Part shown: piece by piece, positions 24,435-32,848 of the stretch
How positions within the stretch are numbered: position 1 is the first letter of the stretch
How the letters are laid out: each line of letters begins with the position of its first letter
NCBI GenBank assembly: GCA_045576855.1
Contig: JAZNHG010000054.1
Location: 113,748-177,747, forward strand
Source of the DNA: Colimorpha sp045576855
GTDB taxonomy: Bacteria > Bacteroidota > Bacteroidia > Bacteroidales > P3
DNA: 64,000 nt
Direction: 5' to 3'
The notes under the pieces: generated by a model
Databases searched by the model: none
What the model was told of the DNA's origin: nothing
The model's input: only the letters and a program-made list of their open reading frames with translations
Program-made: the position numbers and the translations under genes

Positions 24435-26138
24435 TCATCGTTCGCGGCGTTCTATTACTTCTTTCAGGCGGTAGCGGTCACCTGTGGCGGCGGGGATGGC
24501 GTCGATGAAGGGTTGGCCGTAGCCGGGTGTGTCGTAGCCCCAGCGTTGGAAGGTGCCATCCTCGTTCTCGCGCTTCACCACTTGGTCGTTGTACTTCACT
24601 ATGAGGTGCTTGGCCAATCGGTCCCAACGCTGCATCATGCGGTCGGCGTATTCTATGCTTTTGCGGTTCAGGTAGTCGCGCCGCTCCTGCGTGGTGAGGT
24701 TGGCAAGGGCATGGCTGACGCTGTCCTGGTCGGCGATGTAGTAGTCCTCCAACTCGCGCTGGGCCTTACGCAGGTCGCCGATCATCATGCTGTAGCGGGG
24801 ATAGATCATGTTGGCCACCCAGTTGTTCATCCAGAAAGCCGACTCGAAGCTGAACTCCGAGCGGTGGTTGTTCTCCGGACGGAAGCAGTCGGGCACCTGC
24901 GTGATGCAGCAGTAGAGGGGCACGTAGGCCACCATGTCGGCGTCGTCGCAGTTGAACCATGTGATGCCGCCCACATCGTCGTGCCTCCACGAGCGCATCT
25001 GGCACACCATGCTGAAGCCGCTCTGCTGTGTGGCGATGGGGCGCTCGCGGAAGAGGTCGACGCTGTCGGAGGTGCGGTAGTGCATCGGCAGCGGGCGGAT
25101 GGGCATCTGCCACGGGCCGGCGGTCATGTCGGCGGTCATGTCGAGCGGCGTGCCCTCGTAGTGGTCGCGCATGTCGGCCATCACGTCGCGCAGGGTCAGG
25201 GGCTTGTCGGGTTTCACCCAGAGGGGCAGCGCGTCGCAGCGGTCGAACTCGCCATTGATATAGGGCAGGTACTGGTCCATATCCGAACGGTGGTGGCGGA
25301 AGAAGCTCCACACGCGGGCGTCGGCATAGCGCACGTTCTCGAAGTCGATGGGGCAGTAGGCGTCGCGGAAGGAGAATTCCTCGTCTTTGCCGCTGAAGTA
25401 ACCCATTTCGCGGGCGAAGGTGATGACGTCAGCGGCATAGACACATTCCACTTCCGGACGGTTGATGTGCTTGTAGTTATTGTTGCTGATGCTTTGGTAT
25501 TGGCGCTTTTTCTCCAGCGGGAACTGTCGTATGCGGCTCAGGTTGGCGTGGGCGCTGATGCAGTCGTCCGGGATGCGCAGGGCCACCCACACGGCGCCTT
25601 TTCGTCCGGGGCCTTTGCCGACCATCTCCATGATCCACGCCTCGTTTTGGTCGCAGATGGTGATGCTCTCGCCGGTGGAGTTGTACCCGTACTCCTCCAC
25701 CAGCGTGCCCATCCAGGCTATGGCCTCGCGCGCGGTGGCCGAGCGCTGGAGGGCCAGCCGCATCAGGCTGAAGTAGTCCAGCAGTCCCTCGCGGTTCTGC
25801 AGCTCCAGTCGGCCGTCGAAGGTGCTCTCCACGATGGTCACCTGCCGCTCGTTCATGAAGCCCACCACGTTGTAGGTGTAGTCCACCTGGTCGACGTATT
25901 GCCCCTCATGCACGGGTCCCCAGCCACGGATGGCAATAAGCTCTCCGGGGGCGTGCCGGCCGGCAGGCGTGTGGAACAGCGAGCCTGCGAATCCGAAGCC
26001 GTCGCAGTTGTAAGTGCACATCACGCTGCCGTCGGCCGATGCTTTCTTGCCCACGATGAGGTTGGTGCAAGCCTCGGCCTGAAGGGCGGAAAACAAGAAC
26101 GACAACAAAAACAAGGGGATGATGACTGTTCTCTTCAT
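24435..26138 (-). CDS. Peptidase family C69 (dipeptidase) homologue, exported
   Basis: 567 residues. Signal peptide MKRTVIIPLFLLSFLFSALQAEA; the catalytic Cys is the residue right after it (ACTNLIVGKKASADGSVMCTYNCDG), as in N-terminal nucleophile C69 dipeptidases, where it is exposed by processing. Later family segments: GESITICDQNEAWIMEMVGKG, ALRIPDDCISAHAN, YCPIDFENVRYADARVWSF. Probably periplasmic peptide breakdown. Its promoter region is occupied by a minus-strand co-directional lactonase-type gene 18 bases upstream, so it may be read through from there. Confidence 0.9.
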   Translation of the reverse strand: MKRTVIIPLFLLSFLFSALQAEACTNLIVGKKASADGSVMCTYNCDGFGFAGSLFHTPAGRHAPGELIAIRGWGPVHEGQYVDQVDYTYNVVGFMNERQVTIVESTFDGRLELQNREGLLDYFSLMRLALQRSATAREAIAWMGTLVEEYGYNSTGESITICDQNEAWIMEMVGKGPGRKGAVWVALRIPDDCISAHANLSRIRQFPLEKKRQYQSISNNNYKHINRPEVECVYAADVITFAREMGYFSGKDEEFSFRDAYCPIDFENVRYADARVWSFFRHHRSDMDQYLPYINGEFDRCDALPLWVKPDKPLTLRDVMADMRDHYEGTPLDMTADMTAGPWQMPIRPLPMHYRTSDSVDLFRERPIATQQSGFSMVCQMRSWRHDDVGGITWFNCDDADMVAYVPLYCCITQVPDCFRPENNHRSEFSFESAFWMNNWVANMIYPRYSMMIGDLRKAQRELEDYYIADQDSVSHALANLTTQERRDYLNRKSIEYADRMMQRWDRLAKHLIVKYNDQVVKRENEDGTFQRWGYDTPGYGQPFIDAIPAATGDRYRLKEVIERRER

Positions 26139-26156
26139 AATGTAATCAAACTTATT

Positions 26157-27062
26157 TTATTTAGTAGTTGAGTCGGCGGGAGTTAAATACATACGGATAA
26201 AATGCTCGTAGCAATGGGCGCCGCAGAGGGTGAGCTCATGCTCTATGCTTTCCGCGTATATCGACTTGCGGACCTTGCGCGCGCGGTCGGGGTCGGCATC
26301 GTAGCGGGCGCAGAAGTCGGGGTATTTCAGCTGGAGGTCCTGGGCATGCAGCAGGTCGCCGACAATGAGGCATGTGCCAACCTTGTAGATGGTGTGGCCG
26401 GGGGTGTGGCCGGACCGCACCTCGGCATCGACCAGGCCGTCGACTATTTTCCCGTTCCCGGCGAAGGGCTTCACCCGCTCGCCGTAGGCCGCCAGCACCT
26501 GCTGCCAACGTTCGTTGTCCTTGCCGGAGGCCATCTCCGCCTCCGAGAGGTGGATGTCGGCATTGGGGAAGACGACACGTCCGGCGGTGTCGAGCAGCCA
26601 GCCGAGGTGGTCGAAGTGGAGGTGCGTGAGGCAGACGGCATCGATGTCCTCCGGCTCGATGCCGATGCTCTGCATGCGCTCCAGCAGCTTGCCACCCGCC
26701 TGCGGACCGATGCCGGCGTCGAAGAGGACGGTGTGGTCCACGGTGTCTTCGTAGTTGGCTCGGCCTCGGGCGATATAGACGTTGAACGCCGAACGGAACG
26801 CCGTCTGGCCGGGAGCTAGCAGCGAGTCGAGTAGCGCATCGTCCTGTCCGCGGAAGAGGTCGACAGCCTGCTCGCCTTCTCGGTCGGTGATGCCGATGAT
26901 ACCGATGCAGTCGTTTGCGTCGCAGTAGGTTATGCCGGTGCCTTTGGCTGCGGCACGGGTGTTGTCTGTGGAGTCTGCGTCGGCCGCATGGGTTTGTCGG
27001 CCGCTGCACGCGGTCAGGGCCGCTAGCGCAAGGCATAGGGCCATCATCATTGCTTTCTGCAT
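26157..27062 (-). CDS. Metallo-beta-lactamase-fold hydrolase, lipoprotein
   Basis: 301 residues. Lipobox LTAC (Cys19). The metal-binding motif THLHFDHLG at 146-154, then SGHTPGHT (third His) and GDLLHAQDLQ identify the MBL superfamily; the arrangement is closest to the N-acyl-homoserine-lactonase-like group. An anchored periplasmic hydrolase of unknown substrate. Its start overlaps the end of the YjbR-type gene by 16 bases. Confidence 0.88.
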   Translation of the reverse strand: MQKAMMMALCLALAALTACSGRQTHAADADSTDNTRAAAKGTGITYCDANDCIGIIGITDREGEQAVDLFRGQDDALLDSLLAPGQTAFRSAFNVYIARGRANYEDTVDHTVLFDAGIGPQAGGKLLERMQSIGIEPEDIDAVCLTHLHFDHLGWLLDTAGRVVFPNADIHLSEAEMASGKDNERWQQVLAAYGERVKPFAGNGKIVDGLVDAEVRSGHTPGHTIYKVGTCLIVGDLLHAQDLQLKYPDFCARYDADPDRARKVRKSIYAESIEHELTLCGAHCYEHFIRMYLTPADSTTK

Positions 27063-27418
27063 CTTTTATTGCTTTTATGGGGTGTGTATTGCTCTTTTAC
27101 AAGAGTATAGGAATTCTGTGTCAACGTGTGGAGTAAGGGAGCGTCACACTGTGTGGCGTCGACGCCTATCCAGTGCTTGGCACTGAGATTGTATGGGGCG
27201 CCCACTTCGGGGTGGTGTTCTTTGAGGTCGTCTATCTCTTCGGGGCGGCATTTAAGGCTTACGATGGAAAAGTGGTCGGTATCGAAGTAGGCGAACATGT
27301 GGCCGCAGACATAGAAGGCCAGTACACCCTGCGCCGCCTTGAAGGCTTGGAATGGCATCCGCTCCTCCACGTCGTCGCCCAGCGAAAGGCAGTAGTCGCG
27401 ATATTCCTCGATATTCAT
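27047..27418 (-). CDS. MmcQ/YjbR-family protein
   Basis: 123 residues. Family form: NIEEYRDYCLSLGDDVEERMPFQAFK, then VCGHMFAYFDTDHFSIVSLKCRPEEIDDLKEHHPEVGAPYNLSAKHWIGVD. Small DNA-binding-like fold of unsettled function. First of three minus-strand genes reading to the C69 peptidase. Confidence 0.92.
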   Translation of the reverse strand: MNIEEYRDYCLSLGDDVEERMPFQAFKAAQGVLAFYVCGHMFAYFDTDHFSIVSLKCRPEEIDDLKEHHPEVGAPYNLSAKHWIGVDATQCDAPLLHTLTQNSYTLVKEQYTPHKSNKRCRKQ

Positions 27419-27483
27419 CCTATGTCCAATCTTACTTTACGCCACAATAACGGAGAAACGGTGCTTAAATTGTGTGTACCAGC

Positions 27484-27858
27484 TCAGTCGTCATTCTTGG
27501 CGTTGGGTACGGCGAAGATTACGGTCAAGGCTCCCGCGGCACCTGCCGCAAGCACTATGATGCGTGCCACCGAACCCGCGGGGATGAAACAGAAGGCCGA
27601 GAGCAGCACCATGACTGTCATCACGCCTACTGCACCGGCTTTCTGCGTGCGTGTCATGCCGCCACGACGGTGGTAATTGCGTATATATTTTCCTAGCCAC
27701 GACGCCAGCAGCCATTGCTGTAGACGCGGTGAACTGCGGTAGAAGAGCCACGATGCCAGCAGCAGGAACGGCGTGGTCGGCAGTCCCGGAAGCACCACTC
27801 CCAGCACCCCGAGCCCCACGGCTATGAGCCCCAAGACAATATTTATGTATCGTTTCAT
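27484..27858 (-). CDS. YbaN/DUF454 family inner-membrane protein
   Basis: 124 residues from the ATG giving MKRYINIVLGLIAVGLGVLGVVLPGLPTTPFLLLASWLFYRSSPRLQQWLL, the family signature. Two or three membrane helices; the RNYHRRGGMTRTQKAGAVGVMTVMVLLS segment is also typical. Function not established. Divergent from the structured-leader transcript. Confidence 0.93.
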   Translation of the reverse strand: MKRYINIVLGLIAVGLGVLGVVLPGLPTTPFLLLASWLFYRSSPRLQQWLLASWLGKYIRNYHRRGGMTRTQKAGAVGVMTVMVLLSAFCFIPAGSVARIIVLAAGAAGALTVIFAVPNAKNDD

Positions 27859-27898
27859 ATACCCAGAAACACCTTTTGTAGGTGTGATAAAAACAATG

Positions 27899-27929
27899 CA
27901 AAAGTACACATTTTCATCCATCCCGCAAA
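27899..27929 (-). promoter_or_regulatory. Promoter of the DUF454 gene
   Basis: Minus-strand TTTG (27926-27929), 19 bases, TACTTTTG (27899-27906). Lies back to back with the promoter at 27935-27966. Confidence 0.82.
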
Positions 27930-27934
27930 ATAAA

Positions 27935-27966
27935 TTTGGCCACGTCGAGAAAAGTGTGTATTTTTG
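27935..27966 (+). promoter_or_regulatory. Promoter of the structured leader/28234 transcript
   Basis: TTTG at 27935-27938, 20 bases (GCCACGTCGAGAAAAGTGTG), TATTTTTG at 27959-27966. Member of the extended promoter group. Confidence 0.82.
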
Positions 27967-27972
27967 CACTTG

Positions 27973-28200
27973 GTTTTAGATGAAAACCACGAGGCGTTAT
28001 GCCCGACTCTTGCATACGGAAACGTGAGAAACTTCCAATGAAAAGCAAGAACGGTATGACGGTTCGCGTGTATAGCGTGGACTGTATTCTATTCTTCTTT
28101 TCAAGGTAATTCTCACGACCTCCGTATGGGGAAATGGCATACGGTGCCACGCTTCGTTTGTTGTACACTTCTCAACGCGGCACGGAAGAGTGATAGAGCT
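27973..28200 (+). ncRNA. Structured leader or small RNA, rod-shaped
   Basis: Downstream of a strong promoter. The left arm (about 28012-28051) and right arm (about 28088-28128) pair imperfectly over some 30 positions: CATACGGA with TCCGTATG, CGTGAGAA with TTCTCACG, TGAAAAG with CTTTTCA. They are closed outside by ATGCC/GGCAT and separated by an internal bubble. No terminator is evident, so it may be the leader of the 28234 gene. The rod-with-bubble shape recalls 6S RNA but identity is not shown. Confidence 0.4.
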
Positions 28201-28233
28201 GACGAGCCAACAGTATAACACGGCAGAAAACCA

Positions 28234-29067
28234 ATGGTAAAAAGAATATTATTGATGTTATTGTTAATTGCAACAACAGTTCATGTTGTTGCTCAAGACA
28301 CGATACTTCAGCTAGATAAAAGGCTATCTGTGTTGATGCCAGAAGAATATGAAAAAACAAGGGAAACAAATACCCAGTTTTTATATGTATTCGAAGGACA
28401 GAACGCCAATGACCAAATTACTATTTGTGTTATTCGTAGACATCTAAAAGGTGCATTGCTTGAGTCGTTATACGAAACATTGGATGATGAATTCAAATTT
28501 GGTTTTATGATAAATAAGGCTATTGGACGACAGGAATTGGATGACAAGTGGAAGGATATTAAGACTCTTGATACAAATTTGTTTCCCCAATTGGCAAAAG
28601 AATATTCTTGCATAAAAAAAGAACACCAAGAATGGTATCAACAGCATAGGCGATATATTAAAAAGACTTATGCAAAACAAGATGGGAAAGACTATGTTAC
28701 GACATTCTCTTCGCATACTGCAGATGCAATGGTGTGTTTTAAGTATTCATCGAATGATAGTGCAAATTTAAATAGGATTGATGATATTTTGCAAAACGTA
28801 AAGTATAAGCCCCCTTTCTTGGGAAAATATGGACGGCTTACCCATATCTGGGAATGTATGCATTGGGTATGCCGATTGATTTGGGTTCTGTTAATAATTA
28901 TTCCGGCAATACTGTTCTTTGATGAGGAGAAAAGAGCGTTGGCCATAGTTATTTCTATTATTACACTAGTATTTACATTTTATGTTTCGGGGGGTAGTTG
29001 GCTTGCGACTCTTGCGGCTGCAATATTAATGTATTTGTTCGCTCCAATATTAAAGTTGTTTGAATAA
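28234..29067 (+). CDS. Exported/membrane protein of unknown function, AT-rich
   Basis: 277 residues. Signal peptide MVKRILLMLLLIATTVHVVAQ; a soluble region of about 180 residues (VLMPEEYEKTRETNTQFLYVFEGQNANDQITICVIRRHLKG ...), then two or three C-terminal membrane helices (LIWVLLIIIPAILFF, ALAIVISIITLVFTFYV, WLATLAAAILMYLFAPIL). Base composition and codon use are clearly more AT-rich than the flanking genes, suggesting recent acquisition. No family recognised. Confidence 0.75.
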   Translation: MVKRILLMLLLIATTVHVVAQDTILQLDKRLSVLMPEEYEKTRETNTQFLYVFEGQNANDQITICVIRRHLKGALLESLYETLDDEFKFGFMINKAIGRQELDDKWKDIKTLDTNLFPQLAKEYSCIKKEHQEWYQQHRRYIKKTYAKQDGKDYVTTFSSHTADAMVCFKYSSNDSANLNRIDDILQNVKYKPPFLGKYGRLTHIWECMHWVCRLIWVLLIIIPAILFFDEEKRALAIVISIITLVFTFYVSGGSWLATLAAAILMYLFAPILKLFE

Positions 29068-29102
29068 GCTCTGAAAAGACAGTGTCCATCTAAAAAAAAA
29101 CG

Positions 29103-29381
29103 TCATAAAAACATATCCCGCACCGTTGCGAACCCATGTTGCAGCGGTGCGGGGGTGTTAAAACAATATCTTCGATAGAGCTGTTTTGTATTTTGTAGCA
29201 AGTTCGTTAATTTACTATTGTCTCGGCGGTTGTTCCACAAAAGGACTATCTTGACGACATTTCCTTCTATATAGTAAAGTACTTTATGGTACTTGGATGC
29301 CAAGCTTCGGTAAGTGATGCCTGCCTCCTTGTCATGGAAGTAAACCCTTCCTGTCAATGGGAAGTTTGCCAGTGTGTCCAC
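29103..29381 (-). pseudogene. RelE/ParE-family toxin, N-terminal part missing
   Basis: The reading frame begins at IHNDVDTLANFPLTGRVYFHDKEAGITYRSLASKYHKVLYYIEGNVVKIVLLWNNRRDNSKL, the second half of a RelE/ParE-type toxin. The usual first 40-45 residues are absent because an in-frame stop lies at 29403, and no ATG exists in frame; only GTG 29381 is available. The C-terminal 30 residues look like read-through. Immediately downstream of a DUF4160-DUF2442 pair. I judge it a remnant. Confidence 0.7.
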
Positions 29382-29402
29382 ATCGTTGTGGATTTCTCGT
29401 GG

Positions 29403-29639
29403 TTATATCACGCTGTCAAATTCATTGCGGCGGATGAGCAGAGGATAGCGCTCCGGGTGGCGGAGGCTGTCAATCTCAAGGTCGACATCCAGCAGTGGCC
29501 ACTCGATGGCATTACGGCCGCTCATGCGCACGTCGAGCACCTCGTTGATGGAGGCATCACGCATCCACGGCACACGGTTGTACGACAGGAAATAGTCATG
29601 CCCGCAAACCGACAACAGCAATCCTTGGCTGTTAATCAT
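29403..29639 (-). CDS. DUF2442-family protein
   Basis: 78 residues from ATG 29639: MINSQGLLLSVCGHDYFLSYNRVPWMRDASINEVLDVRMSGRNAIEWPLLDVDLEIDSLRHPERYPLLIR. The alternation of strands and the IEWPLLDVDLEIDSL ending match DUF2442, normally encoded after DUF4160 and often discussed as toxin-antitoxin-like. Overlaps the DUF4160 stop by 8 bases. An upstream start adding 17 residues is possible. Confidence 0.75.
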   Translation of the reverse strand: MINSQGLLLSVCGHDYFLSYNRVPWMRDASINEVLDVRMSGRNAIEWPLLDVDLEIDSLRHPERYPLLIRRNEFDSVI

Positions 29640-29883
29640 CAATACGTTTGCCAATGTGTCTCTGGTATTGGTCTCTAAAGTCGTCTGCATAGGTCTTTAC
29701 TATTTTTATTATATCGTTTATTTCGTGTTTTGCGAATCCGTCGTTATCGGCAAGTTGCACTATTGGTTCAAGCCAGACTTTAGCCTCGCAGCCGTCTCTC
29801 ATCACATGGATATGCATTCTTTCCTCTTCGTTGGAGAAAATCTTGAAAGTGTATCCATGTTCTCTTTTAAAGACAGGACTCAT
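29632..29883 (-). CDS. DUF4160-family protein
   Basis: 83 residues from ATG 29883: MSPVFKREHGYTFKIFSNEEERMHIHVMRDGCEAKVWLEPIVQLADNDGFAKHEINDIIKIVKTYADDF. The YTFKIFSNEEERMHIHV and EAKVWLEP blocks are the DUF4160 signature. First gene of the DUF4160-DUF2442-RelE remnant set. Confidence 0.85.
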   Translation of the reverse strand: MSPVFKREHGYTFKIFSNEEERMHIHVMRDGCEAKVWLEPIVQLADNDGFAKHEINDIIKIVKTYADDFRDQYQRHIGKRIDD

Positions 29884-29916
29884 AACCAATAACGTGTATC
29901 GTTTCGATTTATTGTG

Positions 29917-30669
29917 TTACGCTTTCAGCAAGAACGACAGGTCGGCGTCGAGGGGCAGCTCCTTGGTGTTCTCCATCTTGGTCTTGAAGACTTTCATCTT
30001 ATTTGGCTTGCCGATAAGCTTGAGTTTGCCGTCTTCGAGCAGCAGGGCCGTGGCTTCGCGGATAGCGGCGACGGTGGCCTTGGGGTTGACCATGATGTAC
30101 TCCTTCAGGCGGTCGTCGCGGGTCTCGCCGCCGTGCTTGGGGTCGAAGAAGTCGGTATAGTGGGGGTTAATTTGGAACGGCACCAGGCCCATGCAGTCGA
30201 ACGAGTCGGGCATCACGATGGGCATGTCGTTGGTGGTGCAGAGGGTGGGGCCCGCCACGTTGCTGCCGGCGCTCCAGCCCATGTAGGGCATGCCGTCGAA
30301 GGCACGCTGGCGGATGGCCTGCATCAGGCCCGTGCGCTGCAGCTCGCGTACCAGGTGGAAGGTGTTGCCACCGCCCACGGCCACGCAGTCGGTGTCGTAG
30401 ACGGCGTTGACGGGCAGCGCCTTGTGGTGCACAGAGGTGAGCTTCACGCCGAATTCGGCATACACTTTGGCCACCTTGGCCTCGTAGGCGTCGTAGCTCT
30501 TTTTCAGGCCGCCTTCGGCCAGGCTCACGCCGGCATAGGGCACGAAGAGCACGCGCTTGATGTTGTGCCGACGGCAGAAGTCGGCAATCATATCCTTGCA
30601 CCAGCCGAGGTAAGCCTCGCCACGCATGGTGCTGTTGCTGATGAGGAGGAGGTTGCGTTTATCCATCAT
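29917..30669 (-). CDS. pepE: Dipeptidase E (alpha-aspartyl dipeptidase, S51)
   Basis: 250 residues. Cytosolic serine dipeptidase that cleaves Asp-X. Catalytic serine in GWSAGSNVA, oxyanion-side motif VAVGGGNTFHLVRELQ, and the His-containing QINPHYTDFFDP match family S51. MMDK start; the second Met (30666) is equally possible. Follows gyrB on the same strand across a palindrome-rich gap. Confidence 0.94.
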   Translation of the reverse strand: MMDKRNLLLISNSTMRGEAYLGWCKDMIADFCRRHNIKRVLFVPYAGVSLAEGGLKKSYDAYEAKVAKVYAEFGVKLTSVHHKALPVNAVYDTDCVAVGGGNTFHLVRELQRTGLMQAIRQRAFDGMPYMGWSAGSNVAGPTLCTTNDMPIVMPDSFDCMGLVPFQINPHYTDFFDPKHGGETRDDRLKEYIMVNPKATVAAIREATALLLEDGKLKLIGKPNKMKVFKTKMENTKELPLDADLSFLLKA

Positions 30670-30680
30670 TGTTGTTTTTT

Positions 30681-30769
30681 CTGTCGCCCCTTCGGGGCTC
30701 GGTTTGTTTTGGTGATATGGTCCGGGGGCTCACGCCCCCGGCTATGTTCTGTCGCCCCTTCGGGGCGTG
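30681..30769. repeat. Three GC hairpins between gyrB and pepE
   Basis: CTGTCGCCCCTTCGGGGC occurs twice (hairpins 30686-30698 and 30754-30766) around a different hairpin, CCGGGGGC TCAC GCCCCCGG at 30722-30741. Resembles mosaic intergenic palindromes; no U-run, so probably not a strong terminator. Confidence 0.8.
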
Positions 30770-30772
30770 TGT

Positions 30773-32740
30773 TTATGCGTCGATGGTGGCGTAGGTGGCG
30801 TTCTGTTCGATGAAGGCGCGGCGGGGCGGCACATCGTCACCCATGAGGAGGGAGAAGATGCGGTCTGCCGAGGCGGCGTTCTCTATGGTCACCTGGCGCA
30901 GCTGACGGCCTTCGGGGTCCATAGTGGTGTCGCGCAACTGGTCGCTGTTCATTTCACCCAGACCTTTGTAGCGCTGCACGTGGATGCCCTTGTCGCCGAA
31001 CTCCAGCAGGGCGCGCTCGCGGTCGTCTTCGGTCCAGCAGTAGACCTGCTTGTTGCCTTTCTTGACGAGGTAGAGTGGGGGAGTGGCCAGGTAGACGTAG
31101 CCGTTCTCGATGAGTTCGGGCATGTAGCGGAAGAAGAAAGTGAGCATCAGTGTGTCGATATGGGCGCCGTCGACATCGGCATCGGTCATGACGATGACCT
31201 TGTGGTAGCGCAGCTTGCTGAGGTTGAGGGCCTGCGGGTCCTCGGGGGTGCCGACGGTGACGCCCAGGGCGGTGTATATGTCGCGTATGGCCTCGCTCTC
31301 GAAGGCGCGGTGGCGCATCACCTTTTCCACGTTGAGGATTTTGCCTCGCAGGGGGAGGATGGCCTGGTAGCGGCGGTCGCGGCCCTGCTTGGCGCTGCCG
31401 CCTGCCGAGTCGCCCTCGACGAAGAATATCTCGCACTCGGCGGGGTCGTTGCTCTGGCAGTCGGCCAGCTTGCCGGGCATGCCGGCGCTGCTGAAGACGT
31501 TGCTGCGTTGCACCATCTCGCGGGCCTTGCGGGCGGCCTGGCGTGCGCGGGCGGCGAGGATGACTTTGTCCACAATGGTGTGTGCCTCGTTGGGGTGCTC
31601 CTCCAGGTAGTTCTCCAGCATTTCGCTGACGGCTTCGTCGACGGCGCCGCGCACCTCGGCGTTGCCCAGCTTGGTCTTGGTCTGTCCCTCGAACTGGGGC
31701 TCGGCCACCTTGACCGAGATGATGGCCGTCAGGCCCTCGCGGAAGTCGTCGCCGGTAATCTCCACCTTGGCCTTCTGCAGCATGCCGCTGCGGTCGGCAT
31801 AGGCTTTCAGCGTGCGGGTGAGGCCGCTGCGGAAGCCCGCCAGGTGGGTGCCGCCCTCGTGGGTGTTGATGTTGTTGACGTAGGAGTGCAGGTTCTCGCT
31901 GTAGCCGGTGTTGTACTGCATGGCTATCTCGATGGGGATGCCCTTGCGCTCACCCTCGATGTAGATGGCGTCGGGCATCAGCTTCTCGCGGTTCTCGTCC
32001 AGGTAGGCGATGAAGTCGCGCAGGCCGCGTTCGCTGTAGAAGCGGTCGGCGCGTGCGGGGGCGGCTCCCGAGGCTGACGCCTCGGGCACGGGGGCATCGG
32101 CCGGCTGGCGCCAGTCGCGTATGTTGATTTCGATACCCTTGTTCAGGTAGGCCAGCTCGCGCATGCGGTCCAGCAGTATGTCGTATTTGTATTCCGTGAC
32201 GGTGAAAATCGAGGCGTCGGGGTGGAATGTCACCTTGGTGCCGCGCTTGTCGGTGGTGCCCATTTCGCGCACAGCGTAGAGGGGCTTGCCCTTGCTGTAT
32301 TCCTGCTGGTACACTTTGCCGTCGCGGAAGACGTTGACGGTCATGTGGTCGCTCAGGGCGTTGACGCAGCTCACGCCCACGCCGTGCAGGCCGCCGCTGA
32401 CCTTGTAGCTGTTCTTGTTGAATTTGCCGCCGGCGTGCAGCACGGTCATCACCACCTCGAGTGCCGAGCGGTGTTCCTTCTCGTGCATGTCCACGGGTAT
32501 GCCGCGGCCGTTGTCCTCCACGGTGATGCTGTTGTCGGGGTTGATTTGCACGTCGATGCGGGTGCAGAAGCCCGCCAGGGCCTCGTCGATGGAGTTGTCT
32601 ACCACTTCGTACACCAAGTGGTGCAGGCCGCGCTCGTTGACGTCGCCGATATACATGGCGGGCCTTACGCGCACCGCCTCGAGTCCTTCCAGTACGGTAA
32701 TATTACTCGCACTATAGTCTGTGTTCTGATTGTCAGCCAT
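30773..32740 (-). CDS. gyrB: DNA gyrase subunit B
   Basis: 655 residues. GHKL ATPase domain (VRVRPAMYIGDVNERGLHHLVYEVVDNSIDEAL, EDNGRGIPVDMHEKE, LHAGGKFNKNSYKVSGGLHGVGVSCVNALS), TOPRIM domain (ECEIFFVEGDSAGGSAKQGRDRRYQAILPLRGKILNVEK, VIVMTDADVDGAHI) and C-terminal QRYKGLGEMNSDQLRDTTMDP. An Ala/Pro-rich loop (RQPADAPVPEASASGAAPARADRFY) at about residues 210-235 is encoded by a perfect DNA palindrome and is longer than I expect for relatives. Promoter immediately upstream. Confidence 0.97.
   Translation of the reverse strand: MADNQNTDYSASNITVLEGLEAVRVRPAMYIGDVNERGLHHLVYEVVDNSIDEALAGFCTRIDVQINPDNSITVEDNGRGIPVDMHEKEHRSALEVVMTVLHAGGKFNKNSYKVSGGLHGVGVSCVNALSDHMTVNVFRDGKVYQQEYSKGKPLYAVREMGTTDKRGTKVTFHPDASIFTVTEYKYDILLDRMRELAYLNKGIEINIRDWRQPADAPVPEASASGAAPARADRFYSERGLRDFIAYLDENREKLMPDAIYIEGERKGIPIEIAMQYNTGYSENLHSYVNNINTHEGGTHLAGFRSGLTRTLKAYADRSGMLQKAKVEITGDDFREGLTAIISVKVAEPQFEGQTKTKLGNAEVRGAVDEAVSEMLENYLEEHPNEAHTIVDKVILAARARQAARKAREMVQRSNVFSSAGMPGKLADCQSNDPAECEIFFVEGDSAGGSAKQGRDRRYQAILPLRGKILNVEKVMRHRAFESEAIRDIYTALGVTVGTPEDPQALNLSKLRYHKVIVMTDADVDGAHIDTLMLTFFFRYMPELIENGYVYLATPPLYLVKKGNKQVYCWTEDDRERALLEFGDKGIHVQRYKGLGEMNSDQLRDTTMDPEGRQLRQVTIENAASADRIFSLLMGDDVPPRRAFIEQNATYATIDA
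32067..32086 (-). repeat. Perfect palindrome inside gyrB
   Basis: CCCGAGGC TGAC GCCTCGGG, encoding VPEASASGA in the loop before RADRFYSERGL. Looks like an intergenic hairpin that entered the coding region in frame. Confidence 0.65.
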
Positions 32741-32772
32741 ATAAATATTATACGTTTCTTCGTTTTAGAGTG

Positions 32773-32780
32773 CAAAGATA
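32773..32780 (-). promoter_or_regulatory. gyrB promoter -7 element
   Basis: Minus-strand TATCTTTG followed by CA, about 33 bases before the start codon. Confidence 0.75.
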
Positions 32781-32848
32781 CGCATAATTCCCGACATGGG
32801 GAATAATATTTTATTATTGTTTTCAACATTTATTTAACACCGTCAGTC

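Noticed and set aside
28010..28200. Group II intron fragment
   Set aside because: No domain V sequence, no reverse-transcriptase frame; only a rod structure is seen.
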